From positions 676,186-740,185 of the forward strand of contig NZ_JACHGV010000001.1 in NCBI RefSeq assembly GCF_014202475.1: a stretch of DNA of 64,000 bases, written 5' to 3'. This DNA comes from Streptomyces paradoxus (GTDB lineage: Bacteria > Actinomycetota > Actinomycetes > Streptomycetales > Streptomycetaceae). Under the pieces are notes generated by a model, which was given only the letters and a program-made list of their open reading frames with translations, searched no databases and was not told the origin of the DNA. This document shows positions 9,200 to 17,075 of the stretch, in pieces (the stretch's first letter is position 1; each line of letters starts with the position of its first letter). A program made the position numbers and the translations under genes.

Positions 9200-10240
9200 A
9201 TGCGCTGGGAGAACCTCACATCGGACTCCGAACACGGCCGGGCCGATGCCGCGCTGTTCGGCGCGGACGCGGTGACCACGCGAACCTTCGACACGCCGGA
9301 GTTCCGCGGGATCACCTTCCACGAGATCCGGGCCCGCTCGATCATCAACCGGGTGCCGGCGGTCTCGCGGATGTCGTTCCAGTGGACGGTCAACCCCTAT
9401 CGGGGCTGCTCGCACGCGTGCGTGTACTGCTTCGCGCGCAAGACGCACAGCTACCTGGACCTCGACACGGGCCTCGGCTTCGACAGCCAGATCGTGGTGA
9501 AGACCAACGCGCCGGAGCTGCTGCGCCGGCAGCTCGGCTCGCGCCGCTGGCAGGGCGAGCACATCGCGATGGGCACCAACGTCGACTGCTACCAGCGCGC
9601 CGAGGGCCGCTACCGGCTGATGCCGGGCATCATCGCGGCGCTGCGCGACCACGCCAACCCCTTCTCGATCCTCACCAAGGGCACGCTCATCCTGCGCGAC
9701 CTCGAACTGATCGAGCAGGCGGCACAGGTGACCGACGTCGGCATCTCCGTGTCGGTCGGTTTCACCGACCAGGAGCTGTGGCGCACCGTCGAGCCGGGCA
9801 CGCCCGCGCCCGAGCGGCGCCTCGACGTGGTGCGCACCCTGGCCGAGCACGGCATCGGCTGCGGGGTGCTGATGGCGCCGGTGATCCCGTTCCTGAGCGA
9901 CTCGCCCGCCCAACTCCGCGCGACGGTGCGGGCGATCGCCGCCTGCGGTGCCACGTCCGTGACACCGCTGGTGCTGCATCTGCGGCCGGGCGCCCGCGAG
10001 TGGTTCATGGCCTGGCTGGGGCAGCACCATCCGTATCTGGTGGCCCGTTACGAGCGGTTCTACGCGGAGGGCTCCTACGCCCCGAAGTGGTACCAACGGC
10101 GGATCACCCGTCAGGTGCACGAACTGGCCGAGGAGTACGGCATCGGTCCCACGCGCGCGGGGATGCCGCGGCGCATCCGGCCCGCCGAGCCGGCCGAGGA
10201 GCCGCCGGTCACGGGGCCGACCCAGCTCACGCTGCTCTGA
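9200..10240 (+). CDS. Rv2578c-like radical SAM protein (SplB superfamily)
   Basis: A 346-residue cytoplasmic enzyme. The [4Fe-4S] motif is NPYRGCSHACVYCFAR (CxxxCxxC with an aromatic before the last Cys), followed by FDSQIVVKTNAPELLRRQL and MGTNVDCYQRAEGRYRL, typical of the spore-photoproduct-lyase-like, Rv2578c-type radical SAM group. SplB repairs UV photoproducts by direct reversal; the actual reaction of this non-spore subgroup is not established to my knowledge. The SOS-type box before it suggests a DNA-damage role. The ATG has GGAGG 5 bases upstream; a longer upstream in-frame reading has no support. Downstream is a promoter region for the secreted peptidase. Confidence 0.85.
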   Translation: MRWENLTSDSEHGRADAALFGADAVTTRTFDTPEFRGITFHEIRARSIINRVPAVSRMSFQWTVNPYRGCSHACVYCFARKTHSYLDLDTGLGFDSQIVVKTNAPELLRRQLGSRRWQGEHIAMGTNVDCYQRAEGRYRLMPGIIAALRDHANPFSILTKGTLILRDLELIEQAAQVTDVGISVSVGFTDQELWRTVEPGTPAPERRLDVVRTLAEHGIGCGVLMAPVIPFLSDSPAQLRATVRAIAACGATSVTPLVLHLRPGAREWFMAWLGQHHPYLVARYERFYAEGSYAPKWYQRRITRQVHELAEEYGIGPTRAGMPRRIRPAEPAEEPPVTGPTQLTLL

Positions 10241-10348
10241 GACGGTTCGGAACCTGCCCTATTACGAGCATTCGAGCGCATCCGAAGATCCAATCGGGTC
10301 ATGAGCATTACGGAATGAGTTCTTCCGGGACCACCTTCCGGGACGATG

Positions 10349-10399
10349 CCGCGAGGACGGCGACCCTCGCGGTCCTCCATCCCGCCGTCCTGGGAGGAC
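10349..10399 (+). promoter_or_regulatory. Two tandem leader hairpins, the second sequestering the ribosome site
   Basis: CCGCGAG (10349-10355) pairs with CTCGCGG (10366-10372), then GTCCTCC (10372-10378) pairs perfectly with GGAGGAC (10393-10399), which is the ribosome site of the secreted peptidase gene. The two stems share one base at the junction. This could limit translation until the hairpin opens. Only the complementarity is seen; folding in vivo is inferred. Confidence 0.4.
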
Positions 10400-10402
10400 T
10401 CC

Positions 10403-11986
10403 ATGAGAAAACGCGCAGCCGCGCTCTGCGGCGCCGCCGTCGTCATGGCCGGCACCTTCACGGCCGTTCCCGCCGAGGCGAGCGCACCCGGCCCCGCGAA
10501 CACCGTCCAGACCCCGAAGCTCACCTGGAAGAGCTGCGCCACCGACAAGTACCCGACGCTCCAGTGCGCGTCCCTGAAGGTGCCCCTCGACCACAGCAGG
10601 CCGGAGGGGGAGAAGATCACCCTCGCCCTGTCGCGCGTCCCGCACACCGCGCGGACCTACCAGGGCCCGCTGCTGGTCAACCCCGGCGGCCCCGGCGGCA
10701 GCGGGCTGACGCTCGCCGGATTCGTCGCGTCGTCCCTGCCCGCGAAGGTCGCGGCCCAGTACGACGTCATCGGCTTCGACCCGCGCGGGGTGGGGTCGAG
10801 CAAGCCCGCCCTGGACTGCGGGCCGGGCCGCTTCGCCCCGGTCCGCCCGGACTCCCTGCCGACGACGCCCGCGATCGAGAAGGCCAACCTCGACCGCGCC
10901 AGATCCTTCGCCGCCGCGTGCGGCAGGAAGTACGGGCACGTCCTGCCGTACATCAACACCACCAGCGCCGTGCGCGACATGGACGCGATCCGGCAGGCCT
11001 TGGGCGCGAAGAAGATCAACTACTTCGGCTATTCGTACGGCACCTACCTGGGCGCGGTCTACGCCACGTTCTTCCCGGAGCGGGTCCGGCGCCTGGTCCT
11101 GGACTCCGTGGTCGACCCGACCGACGTCTGGTACGAGGCCAACCTCAACCAGGACGTGGCCTTCAACGACCGTCACCGCGCCTTCCTGGCGTGGGTCGCC
11201 AAGAACGACGCGACGTACGGGCTGGGCACCGATCCGGAGCGGATCGAGGCCAAGTGGTACGCGATGCGCGCGGCCCTCGCGAGGAAACCGGCGGGCGGCA
11301 CGGTGGGCGCCTCAGAGCTGGAGGACACGTTCATCCCGGGCGGCTACTACAACGGCTACTGGCCGAGCCTGGCGGAGGCGTTCGCGGCGTACGTGAACGA
11401 CGAGGACTCCGAGCCGCTGGTCGAGGCGTACGAGAACTTCGGCGCGGTCGACGCCTCCGGTGACAACGGTTACAGCGTCTACACCTCGGTGCAGTGCCGG
11501 GACGCCCACTGGCCGCGCGACTGGCGGCAGTGGCGCAAGGACAACTGGGCGGTGTACGCCAAGGCGCCGTTCATGACCTGGAGCAACGCCTGGTACAACG
11601 CACCGTGCGCGTTCTGGCCGACGGACTCGCTGCGCCCGGTGAACGTGGCCAACGGCAAGCTGCCGCCGGCCCTGCTGTTCCAGGCGACCGGTGACGCGGC
11701 CACCCCGTACGAGGGAGCTGTCACCGCGCACCGTCTGCTGGCCCGTTCCAGCCTGGTGGTCGAGGAGGGCGGCGGCAACCACGGCGTCACGCTGAGCGGC
11801 AACGCCTGCCTGGACAACCACCTGGCGGCGTACCTGACGGACGGCACCGTGCCGCGCGGCCACGGCGAGGCGGACGCGGTGTGCGAGGCGCTGCCCGACC
11901 CCGAGCCCGCGGCGGCGACCGCCAAGGCGGCCAAGGCCTCCTCGAACGGCTCGGCGCTGCACGGCCTGCTCGGCTTCCGTCACTGA
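10403..11986 (+). CDS. Secreted tripeptidyl-aminopeptidase-like alpha/beta hydrolase (S33)
   Basis: A 527-residue exported serine peptidase. Residues 1-28 are a signal peptide ending near EASA. The oxyanion region is NPGGPGGSG (93-101), the nucleophile elbow GYSYGTYLG places Ser211, and the late ATGDAATPYEGA and GGGNHGV supply Asp and His. This layout matches the Streptomyces tripeptidyl aminopeptidase/SlpD-SlpE family, which removes N-terminal tripeptides from secreted proteins or acts on short peptides. There is no lipobox Cys, so it is probably released rather than lipid-anchored. The leader can fold so that its ribosome site is paired. Ala/Lys-rich tail residues near the C-terminus look flexible. 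Confidence 0.9.
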   Translation: MRKRAAALCGAAVVMAGTFTAVPAEASAPGPANTVQTPKLTWKSCATDKYPTLQCASLKVPLDHSRPEGEKITLALSRVPHTARTYQGPLLVNPGGPGGSGLTLAGFVASSLPAKVAAQYDVIGFDPRGVGSSKPALDCGPGRFAPVRPDSLPTTPAIEKANLDRARSFAAACGRKYGHVLPYINTTSAVRDMDAIRQALGAKKINYFGYSYGTYLGAVYATFFPERVRRLVLDSVVDPTDVWYEANLNQDVAFNDRHRAFLAWVAKNDATYGLGTDPERIEAKWYAMRAALARKPAGGTVGASELEDTFIPGGYYNGYWPSLAEAFAAYVNDEDSEPLVEAYENFGAVDASGDNGYSVYTSVQCRDAHWPRDWRQWRKDNWAVYAKAPFMTWSNAWYNAPCAFWPTDSLRPVNVANGKLPPALLFQATGDAATPYEGAVTAHRLLARSSLVVEEGGGNHGVTLSGNACLDNHLAAYLTDGTVPRGHGEADAVCEALPDPEPAAATAKAAKASSNGSALHGLLGFRH

Positions 11987-12046
11987 GCGGCTGACGACCT
12001 GTCGGGGGCGGCGGGCGCTGTCGGTGCCATGGTCCACCATGGACCC

Positions 12047-12445
12047 ATGAGTGAGCTGACGAGGATCCCCGCCCCCGACGGCGTCGCCGCCGCGCCCCAG
12101 TACAGCCATGTCGTCCTGGGCACCGGCCGCTTCGTGGCGATCGCCGGTCAGCTCGCCCTCGACGAGCAGGGGCGGCTGGTCGGCGAGGGCGACCCGGCGG
12201 CGCAGGCCGGCCAGGTCTTCGAAAACCTCCGGCGCTGCCTGGCGGCCGCCGGTGCGACCTTCGACGACGTCCTCAAACTCACCTACTACGTCACGGACAT
12301 GGCCCATTTGCCGGCCCTGCGCGGTGCCCGCGCCCGGTACATACCCGACGACCGGCTGCCGGCCGCGTCGGCGGTACAGGTCGCGGCGCTGGTCCGGCCG
12401 GAGTTCCTCATGGAGGTCGAGGCGTTCGCGGTGGTCGCGCCATGA
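12047..12445 (+). CDS. RidA/YjgF family protein
   Basis: A 132-residue RidA-type protein, which as a trimer hydrolyses reactive enamine/imine intermediates made by PLP enzymes. The core AIAGQLALDEQGRLVGEGD, ENLRRCLAAAGATFDDVLKLTYYVTDM and RARYIPDDRLPAASAVQV covers the family, with the late Arg that binds the substrate carboxylate. No clear ribosome site precedes the chosen ATG; an ATG 18 bases upstream is also in frame. The stop overlaps the start of the GNAT gene (ATGA), so the two are co-translated. Confidence 0.87.
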   Translation: MSELTRIPAPDGVAAAPQYSHVVLGTGRFVAIAGQLALDEQGRLVGEGDPAAQAGQVFENLRRCLAAAGATFDDVLKLTYYVTDMAHLPALRGARARYIPDDRLPAASAVQVAALVRPEFLMEVEAFAVVAP

Positions 12446-12969
12446 GCGGGCTGCGGATACGCGAGATGACACTCGCCGACTGCGACCGCGTCGCGGAGAT
12501 CCGCGTCGGCGGCTGGCGCAGCGCCTACCAGGGACTGATCCCGCAGTCGTACCTGGACGGGCTCAGCGTCGAGGAGGACGCCGAGCGCCGTCGCACCCGC
12601 CTCACGCAGGGCGACGGCAGTGTGGTGAACCTGGTCGCCGAGGACGCCGGCGGCGAGCTCGTGGGCTGGGCGTGCCACGGCCCGTACCGGGAGGGCGAAG
12701 TCCTCACGAGTGACGCCGAGTTGTACGCCATCTACGTCCATCCACGGCATGTGGGGCAGGGCGCGGGGCGGGCACTGCTCGCCCGGGCCGTCGCGGGCTG
12801 CGCGGCCGCGGGCCACGGCCGTGTCCTCCTGTGGGTGCTCAAGGGGAACGACCGGGCCCGCCGCTTCTACGAGCGGGCCGGCTTCCGGGCGGACGGCGCC
12901 GAGGAGCCCTTCGAGGTGGACGGGGTCACGGTCCCGGAGGTGCGGTACGCCAGGACACTCCCCCGCTGA
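12442..12969 (+). CDS. GNAT family N-acetyltransferase
   Basis: A 175-residue acetyltransferase. The acetyl-CoA pyrophosphate loop is seen in LYAIYVHPRHVGQGAGRALL, followed by the NDRARRFYERAGF signature of motif B. The substrate is unknown. It is translationally coupled to the RidA gene by an ATGA overlap and ends 2 bases before the convergent HEAT-repeat gene. Confidence 0.88.
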   Translation: MSGLRIREMTLADCDRVAEIRVGGWRSAYQGLIPQSYLDGLSVEEDAERRRTRLTQGDGSVVNLVAEDAGGELVGWACHGPYREGEVLTSDAELYAIYVHPRHVGQGAGRALLARAVAGCAAAGHGRVLLWVLKGNDRARRFYERAGFRADGAEEPFEVDGVTVPEVRYARTLPR

Positions 12970-12971
12970 CC

Positions 12972-13547
12972 TCACCGCTGCTTCGGGATCCGCCCCAGCG
13001 CCCGCACCGCCGCCTCGGCCAGCACCGGATGCGCGAGCGCCTCGTTCAGCACGGGCCGGGCCCGGGTGTCGCCCAGCGCACCGAGCCCGTCCACGCAGGC
13101 GAGGGCCACACGGCGGTACGGATCGTGCGGGCGCAGGCGCCGCTGGAGTGTGGTGATCAGCGCGGGCACCGCCTCGGGGGCGCGCAGCTCGACCAGGAGC
13201 CGCACCGGCTGCAGGGCGTAGGCGACGCGCAGCTCGTTGGTGGCGAGGGCGGCGGCCGCCCGGGCGGTCCGCGGGTCGCCGAGCCGGGCCAGGGCGTGGG
13301 CGGCGGAGGCGCAGCGCGGGGGGTCACGGTGGTTGAGCAGCAGCACCAGAGCCTCGAAGGCCCGCCGGTCCCGCGCGAGCCCCAGCCGGAACGCGGCCAG
13401 TTCCCTCGCCCACAGGTGCTGCCCGGGTTCCGTCAGCACCGCCGCCAGGGTGTCGAGGTCGTCGGTCGCCACGAGCCGCTCGAACGCGGGCGGCGCCCCG
13501 GACTCCTGCCGTAAGCGCTCCGTGAGTGATCGCAACTCTTCGCTCAT
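12972..13547 (-). CDS. HEAT-repeat protein
   Basis: A 191-residue all-helical protein made of about five HEAT/PBS-lyase-like repeats (for example RCASAAHALARLGDPRTARA, YRRVALACVDGLGALGDTRA, LAEAAVRALGRIP). Such repeats form protein-protein scaffolds; no enzyme site is visible. It faces the GNAT gene tail to tail with a 2-base gap and fires away from the ethylmalonyl-CoA block, so its own promoter would lie in the 394-base region on its right. Confidence 0.8.
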   Translation of the reverse strand: MSEELRSLTERLRQESGAPPAFERLVATDDLDTLAAVLTEPGQHLWARELAAFRLGLARDRRAFEALVLLLNHRDPPRCASAAHALARLGDPRTARAAAALATNELRVAYALQPVRLLVELRAPEAVPALITTLQRRLRPHDPYRRVALACVDGLGALGDTRARPVLNEALAHPVLAEAAVRALGRIPKQR

Positions 13548-13941
13548 GCCACAGAGGTTAAGTGCGGCGCGGTCCGTGCGGGACGTACATCACAAAGACG
13601 AGGGCTGGCGTGCTCGTTACCCGCCAGTTAAGCTCAGACGAGCGAGTTACCCACTCGCATTCCTCACGGCGGTCTGGTGACGCGGCTGTCGTGAGAGCAG
13701 TCGGTTCGGTGCCTCAGGTACCGCAGTACGGCTCGGCCCCGGGACAGGGCCGGTCGGAACGCCGTTTCGCCCCGGGCGTGTGCACGCCCGCCGAGCGGCA
13801 CCGGGCGTGTGCGCTTCGCAGCCCGGCCAGCACCCGCACTTCATCACGCACCCGGTGCGCCCGTGGTCCGGCCCCTGCCGGGCCGCCTCCGGCGCACCCG
13901 GAGCGCGTTCCCCGTCGTCACCCTCATCCTGGAGTCCCGCG
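13548..13941. other. 394-base divergent intergenic region before the dehydrogenase gene
   Basis: No convincing gene is present. The left third, 13557-13660, is less GC-rich than its surroundings and holds repeated GTTAAG and GTTACCC words and one dyad; it should contain the control sites for both the HEAT-repeat gene and the hydroxyacyl-CoA dehydrogenase. The right part, 13690-13930, shows no motif I can name. Confidence 0.5.
13615..13658. promoter_or_regulatory. Paired GTTACCC elements, candidate operators
   Basis: CGTTACCCGCCAGTTAA (13616-13632) and the dyad GCGAGTTACCCACTCGC (13642-13658, 6-base perfect arms) share GTTACCC at a spacing of 29 bases. They lie about 300 bases before the dehydrogenase gene and may bind the TetR regulator encoded two genes on. 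The assignment is inference. Confidence 0.35.
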
Positions 13942-15747
13942 ATGGCCACTCCCCTTTCCGACCCGTCCCAGTCCCCGCTGCAGACCGTCGCCGTCGTCGG
14001 CCTCGGCACGATGGGCACCGGCATCGCCGAGGTCCTCGCCAAGGCCGGCCGCACGGTCATCGGCATCGACATCAGCGAGGCCCAGGCCGCCAAGTGCGTC
14101 GCCGCCCTGGAGGCATCCACGGCTCGTGGCGTCGAGCGCGGCCGGCTGACCGAGCAGGAGCGCGCCGGGGTCCTCGGCCGTGTCCGCACCTCCGCCGACC
14201 TGCGCACTGCGGCCGACGCCGACCTGGTCATCGAGGTGGCCCCGGAGTCGTACGAGGTCAAGCAGCAGATCTTCCGGGAACTGGACGGGATCGTGCGCCC
14301 GGAGACCATCCTGGCGACCGGCACCAACGCCCTGTCCGTGACCCGGCTGGCCGCCGAGTCGTCCCGCCCCGAGCGGGTGCTGGGCCTGCACTTCTTCAAC
14401 CCCGCCCCGGCCATGAAGCTGGTCGAGGTCGTCTCCTCGGTGCTGACCGCGCCGGCGGCCGTCACGGCGGTCACCGACCTCGCGCTGGACCTGGGCAAGG
14501 AGCCCGTCGCGGTCGGCGACCGTCCCGGTTTCGTCGCGGACGGCCTGCTGTTCGGCTACCTCAACCAGGCCGCCGCGATGTACGAGGCCAAGTACGCCTC
14601 CCGCGAGGACATCGACGCCGCGATGCGGCTGGGCTGCGGACTGCCCATGGGTCCGCTGGCGCTGCTCGACCTGATCGGCGTCGACACCGCCCGTACGGTC
14701 CTGGACGCCATGTACGCCGAGTCCCGCGACCGGCTGCACGCACCGGCCCCGATCCTCAAGCAGCTCAGCGAGGCGGGCCTGACCGGCCGCAAGGCGGGGC
14801 GCGGCTTCTACACGTACGAGGCGCCGGGCAGCGCGGTGGTCGTTCGGGACGCGCTGACCCCGGCGGAGGGCGGTGACCTCGCCCCCGGGCGGGAGATCAG
14901 CTCGGTCGGTGTCGCGGGCTCGGGCACCATGGCCTCCGGGATCGCCGAGGTCTTCGCCAAGGCCGGGTACGCGGTGGTCCTGGCCGCACGCAGCGCGGAG
15001 AAGGCGCAGACCGCGAAGGCCCGGATCGGCAAGTCCCTGAGCCGCTCGGTCGACAAGGGCCGGATGACCGCGGAGGCCGCCGCCGAGACCCTGGACCGCA
15101 TCACCGCCACGGGCACCTACGACGACTTCGCCGGTGTCGACCTGGCCGTTGAGGCCGTCGCCGAGGACCTGGAGGTCAAGCGGCAGCTGTTCGCGGCCCT
15201 GGACAAGGTCTGCAAGCCGGGCGCGATCCTGGCCACCACCACCTCGTCGCTGCCGGTCGTCGCCTGCGCCCGGGCCACCTCGCGCCCGCAGGACGTGATC
15301 GGCATGCACTTCTTCAACCCGGCGCCGGCCATGAAGCTGGTCGAGGTGGTCCGGACGGTGCTGACGGCCGACGACGTCCACGCGACGGTCCGCGAGGTGT
15401 GCGGCCGGATCAGGAAGCACCCGGTCGACTGCGGCGACCGCGCGGGCTTCATCGTGAACGCGCTGCTGTTCCCGTACCTCAACAACGCGATCAAGATGGT
15501 GCAGGAGCACTACGCGACGCTCGACGACATCGACGCGGCGATGAGGCTGGGCGGCGGCTACCCGATGGGCCCCTTCGAGCTGCTGGACGTCGTCGGACTG
15601 GACGTCTCGCTCGCCATCGAGAAGGTCCTGCACCGCGAGTTCCGCGACCCGGGGCTCGCTCCGGCGCCGCTGCTGGAGCACCTGGTGGCCGCGGGCTGCC
15701 TCGGCCGCAAGACCGGCCGTGGCTTCCGCGAATATGCCAAGCGCTGA
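13942..15747 (+). CDS. Tandem-duplicated 3-hydroxyacyl-CoA (3-hydroxybutyryl-CoA) dehydrogenase
   Basis: A 601-residue protein made of two complete copies of a 3-hydroxybutyryl-CoA dehydrogenase (about 1-290 and 310-601). Each half has a Rossmann motif (VVGLGTMGTGIA; VAGSGTMASGIA), the same catalytic stretch HFFNPAPAMKLVEVV, and a C-terminal CoA domain ending in GRKAGRGFYTYE or GRKTGRGFREYA. It reduces acetoacetyl-CoA to 3-hydroxybutyryl-CoA, the feeder step for crotonyl-CoA and hence Ccr. The first half has Asp after strand 2 (GIDISE), the NAD type; the second has Ala-Arg-Ser (LAARSAE), which resembles NADP binding. It opens the ethylmalonyl-CoA block. The ATG has GGAG upstream; longer upstream frames look non-coding. 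Confidence 0.9.
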   Translation: MATPLSDPSQSPLQTVAVVGLGTMGTGIAEVLAKAGRTVIGIDISEAQAAKCVAALEASTARGVERGRLTEQERAGVLGRVRTSADLRTAADADLVIEVAPESYEVKQQIFRELDGIVRPETILATGTNALSVTRLAAESSRPERVLGLHFFNPAPAMKLVEVVSSVLTAPAAVTAVTDLALDLGKEPVAVGDRPGFVADGLLFGYLNQAAAMYEAKYASREDIDAAMRLGCGLPMGPLALLDLIGVDTARTVLDAMYAESRDRLHAPAPILKQLSEAGLTGRKAGRGFYTYEAPGSAVVVRDALTPAEGGDLAPGREISSVGVAGSGTMASGIAEVFAKAGYAVVLAARSAEKAQTAKARIGKSLSRSVDKGRMTAEAAAETLDRITATGTYDDFAGVDLAVEAVAEDLEVKRQLFAALDKVCKPGAILATTTSSLPVVACARATSRPQDVIGMHFFNPAPAMKLVEVVRTVLTADDVHATVREVCGRIRKHPVDCGDRAGFIVNALLFPYLNNAIKMVQEHYATLDDIDAAMRLGGGYPMGPFELLDVVGLDVSLAIEKVLHREFRDPGLAPAPLLEHLVAAGCLGRKTGRGFREYAKR

Positions 15748-15765
15748 GCGTCCCGGCGACTGGTT

Positions 15766-15808
15766 CCGGTCCGGTGCCGAGTGGGGCGGCCTGCTCGGCA
15801 CGGACCGG
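15766..15808 (+). terminator. Strong stem-loop between the dehydrogenase and tetR genes
   Basis: Arms at 15766-15781 and 15794-15808 pair over 15 bases with one bulged G, around a 12-base loop, starting 18 bases after the stop codon. There is no T-run, as is common for Streptomyces terminators. It probably ends or attenuates transcription before the TetR gene. Confidence 0.45.
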
Positions 15809-15862
15809 TTCCACGAACCAGGCCATGCGCAGCGAGCTGCGCACATGCAGTACGTTCAGGGC

Positions 15863-16672
15863 ATGCCCCAGCCCGCCAAGTCCTCACGTACACCAGCCGC
15901 GACCGACGCGCCGGAGAGTGCCGCCGGCTCTCGCGCCGCCGCCCAGCGGCTCAAGATGCGCCGGGAACTGGCGGCCGCCGCGATGGAGCTGTTCGCGACG
16001 AAGGGGTACGAGGCGACCACCGTCGACGAGATCGCGGCCCAGGCCGGGGTCGCCCGCCGCACCTTCTTCCGCCACTTCCGCTCCAAGGAAGAGGCGATCT
16101 TCCCCGACCACGACGACACCCTGATCCGCGCCGAGGCGGTGCTCAACGCCGCCCCCGCGCACGAGCACCCGCTCGACACCGTGTGCCGCGGCATCAAGGA
16201 AGTCATGAGGATGTACGCGGCCCGGCCGGAGATCTCGGTCGCCCGCTACAAGCTGACGCGCGAGGTTCCCACCCTGCGCGAGGCGGAGATCGCGTCGGTG
16301 GCCCGCTACGAGCGCCTCTTCACCCGCTATCTCCTCGGCCACTTCGACGAGCGCGCGCACGCCGACGACGCCAACGACGACCCGCTGCTGGCGGAGGTCG
16401 CCGCGTCGGCCGTGGTCACGGCCCACAACCATGTGCTGCGGCGCTGGCTGCGCGCGGGTGCCCAGGGGGACGTGGAGGCGCAGCTGGACCACGCCTTCGC
16501 GATCGTGCGGAAGACCTTCGGCACGGGCATCGGGGCCGGGCGCTCCACGGACGCGCAGCCGGCCGTGGCCACGGCCTCGGCGCAGGGCGAGGTGCTGGTG
16601 ACGGTCGCCCGCACCGACGCGCCGCTGGACGAGGTCATGCGGACGATCGAGCAGGCGCTCAAGGAGCGCTGA
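15863..16672 (+). CDS. TetR family transcriptional regulator of the ethylmalonyl-CoA block
   Basis: A 269-residue regulator. The helix-turn-helix is AAMELFATKGYEATTVDEIAAQAGVARRTFFRHFRSKEEAIF region, about residues 35-80, the TetR signature. The C-terminal ligand domain is long and ends in a helix after an Ala/Thr-rich linker. Its place between the acetoacetyl-CoA reductase and ccr, and the acyl-CoA theme of the block, suggest it senses an acyl-CoA or related metabolite. Candidate operators are the dyad in the ccr promoter and the GTTACCC elements. Two in-frame ATGs lie 18 bases apart (15845, 15863); neither has a strong ribosome site. Confidence 0.87.
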   Translation: MPQPAKSSRTPAATDAPESAAGSRAAAQRLKMRRELAAAAMELFATKGYEATTVDEIAAQAGVARRTFFRHFRSKEEAIFPDHDDTLIRAEAVLNAAPAHEHPLDTVCRGIKEVMRMYAARPEISVARYKLTREVPTLREAEIASVARYERLFTRYLLGHFDERAHADDANDDPLLAEVAASAVVTAHNHVLRRWLRAGAQGDVEAQLDHAFAIVRKTFGTGIGAGRSTDAQPAVATASAQGEVLVTVARTDAPLDEVMRTIEQALKER

Positions 16673-16716
16673 ACAGCCCTTCGGCAGGCTCTGAGCGGCT
16701 TTCGCCACTGTGATGA

Positions 16717-16742
16717 CGGCCACCCTGCGGGGTGGCCGTTTT
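16717..16742 (+). terminator. Rho-independent terminator after tetR
   Basis: A perfect 9-base stem, CGGCCACCC (16717-16725) with GGGTGGCCG (16730-16738), a TGCG loop and a TTTT tail, 44 bases after the tetR stop. It separates tetR from the ccr operon. Confidence 0.8.
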
Positions 16743-16805
16743 GGCATGTCAGGGGCCGTTTTGCAGGCTCCTGGAGGGCCCGTTCGATCGATCATCGCTC
16801 ATTTG

Positions 16806-16879
16806 TTACGTAAAGATTTCATCTGAGGCCAAGTTCTGGCACTCAGTGCCTTGCGGGGTGACACGCGGTGTCATACGTT
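16806..16879 (+). promoter_or_regulatory. ccr promoter with three stacked palindromes
   Basis: Within the 403-base gap before ccr, TTGCGG (16851-16856) and TACGTT (16874-16879) are spaced by exactly 17 bases, a good housekeeping-type promoter. The spacer contains a perfect 15-base dyad, TGACACGCGGTGTCA (16859-16873). Just upstream, GGCACTCAGTGCC (16838-16850) abuts the -35, and TTACGTAA lies at 16806-16813. A repressor on the spacer dyad would block transcription; the neighbouring TetR protein is the obvious candidate. The remaining 16880-17062 is an untranslated leader of about 190 bases with no motif I can name. Confidence 0.6.
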
Positions 16880-17075
16880 GAAGAGGTCCGGGCGACGTCC
16901 CAGCAAGCTCACCCGCCTGCTCGCCCGGGCGCCTGCGTCACAGGCAACCTCCCGCGCCACCCAGCGCTGCCGAACAGCACCACCGCCGAACCGACGGCAC
17001 ACCCTCAACCCTCAGCAGCACCGACGTAACCATCGGCGCCCCTCCCTCAGGGCGCTCACCGCCGGAGGCAACACC

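Noticed and set aside
5665-11463. Two overlapping plus-strand open frames of over 900 codons
   Set aside because: They run across or against the SpoIIE, MFS, SRPBCC and radical-SAM genes and show no recognisable domain or ribosome site.
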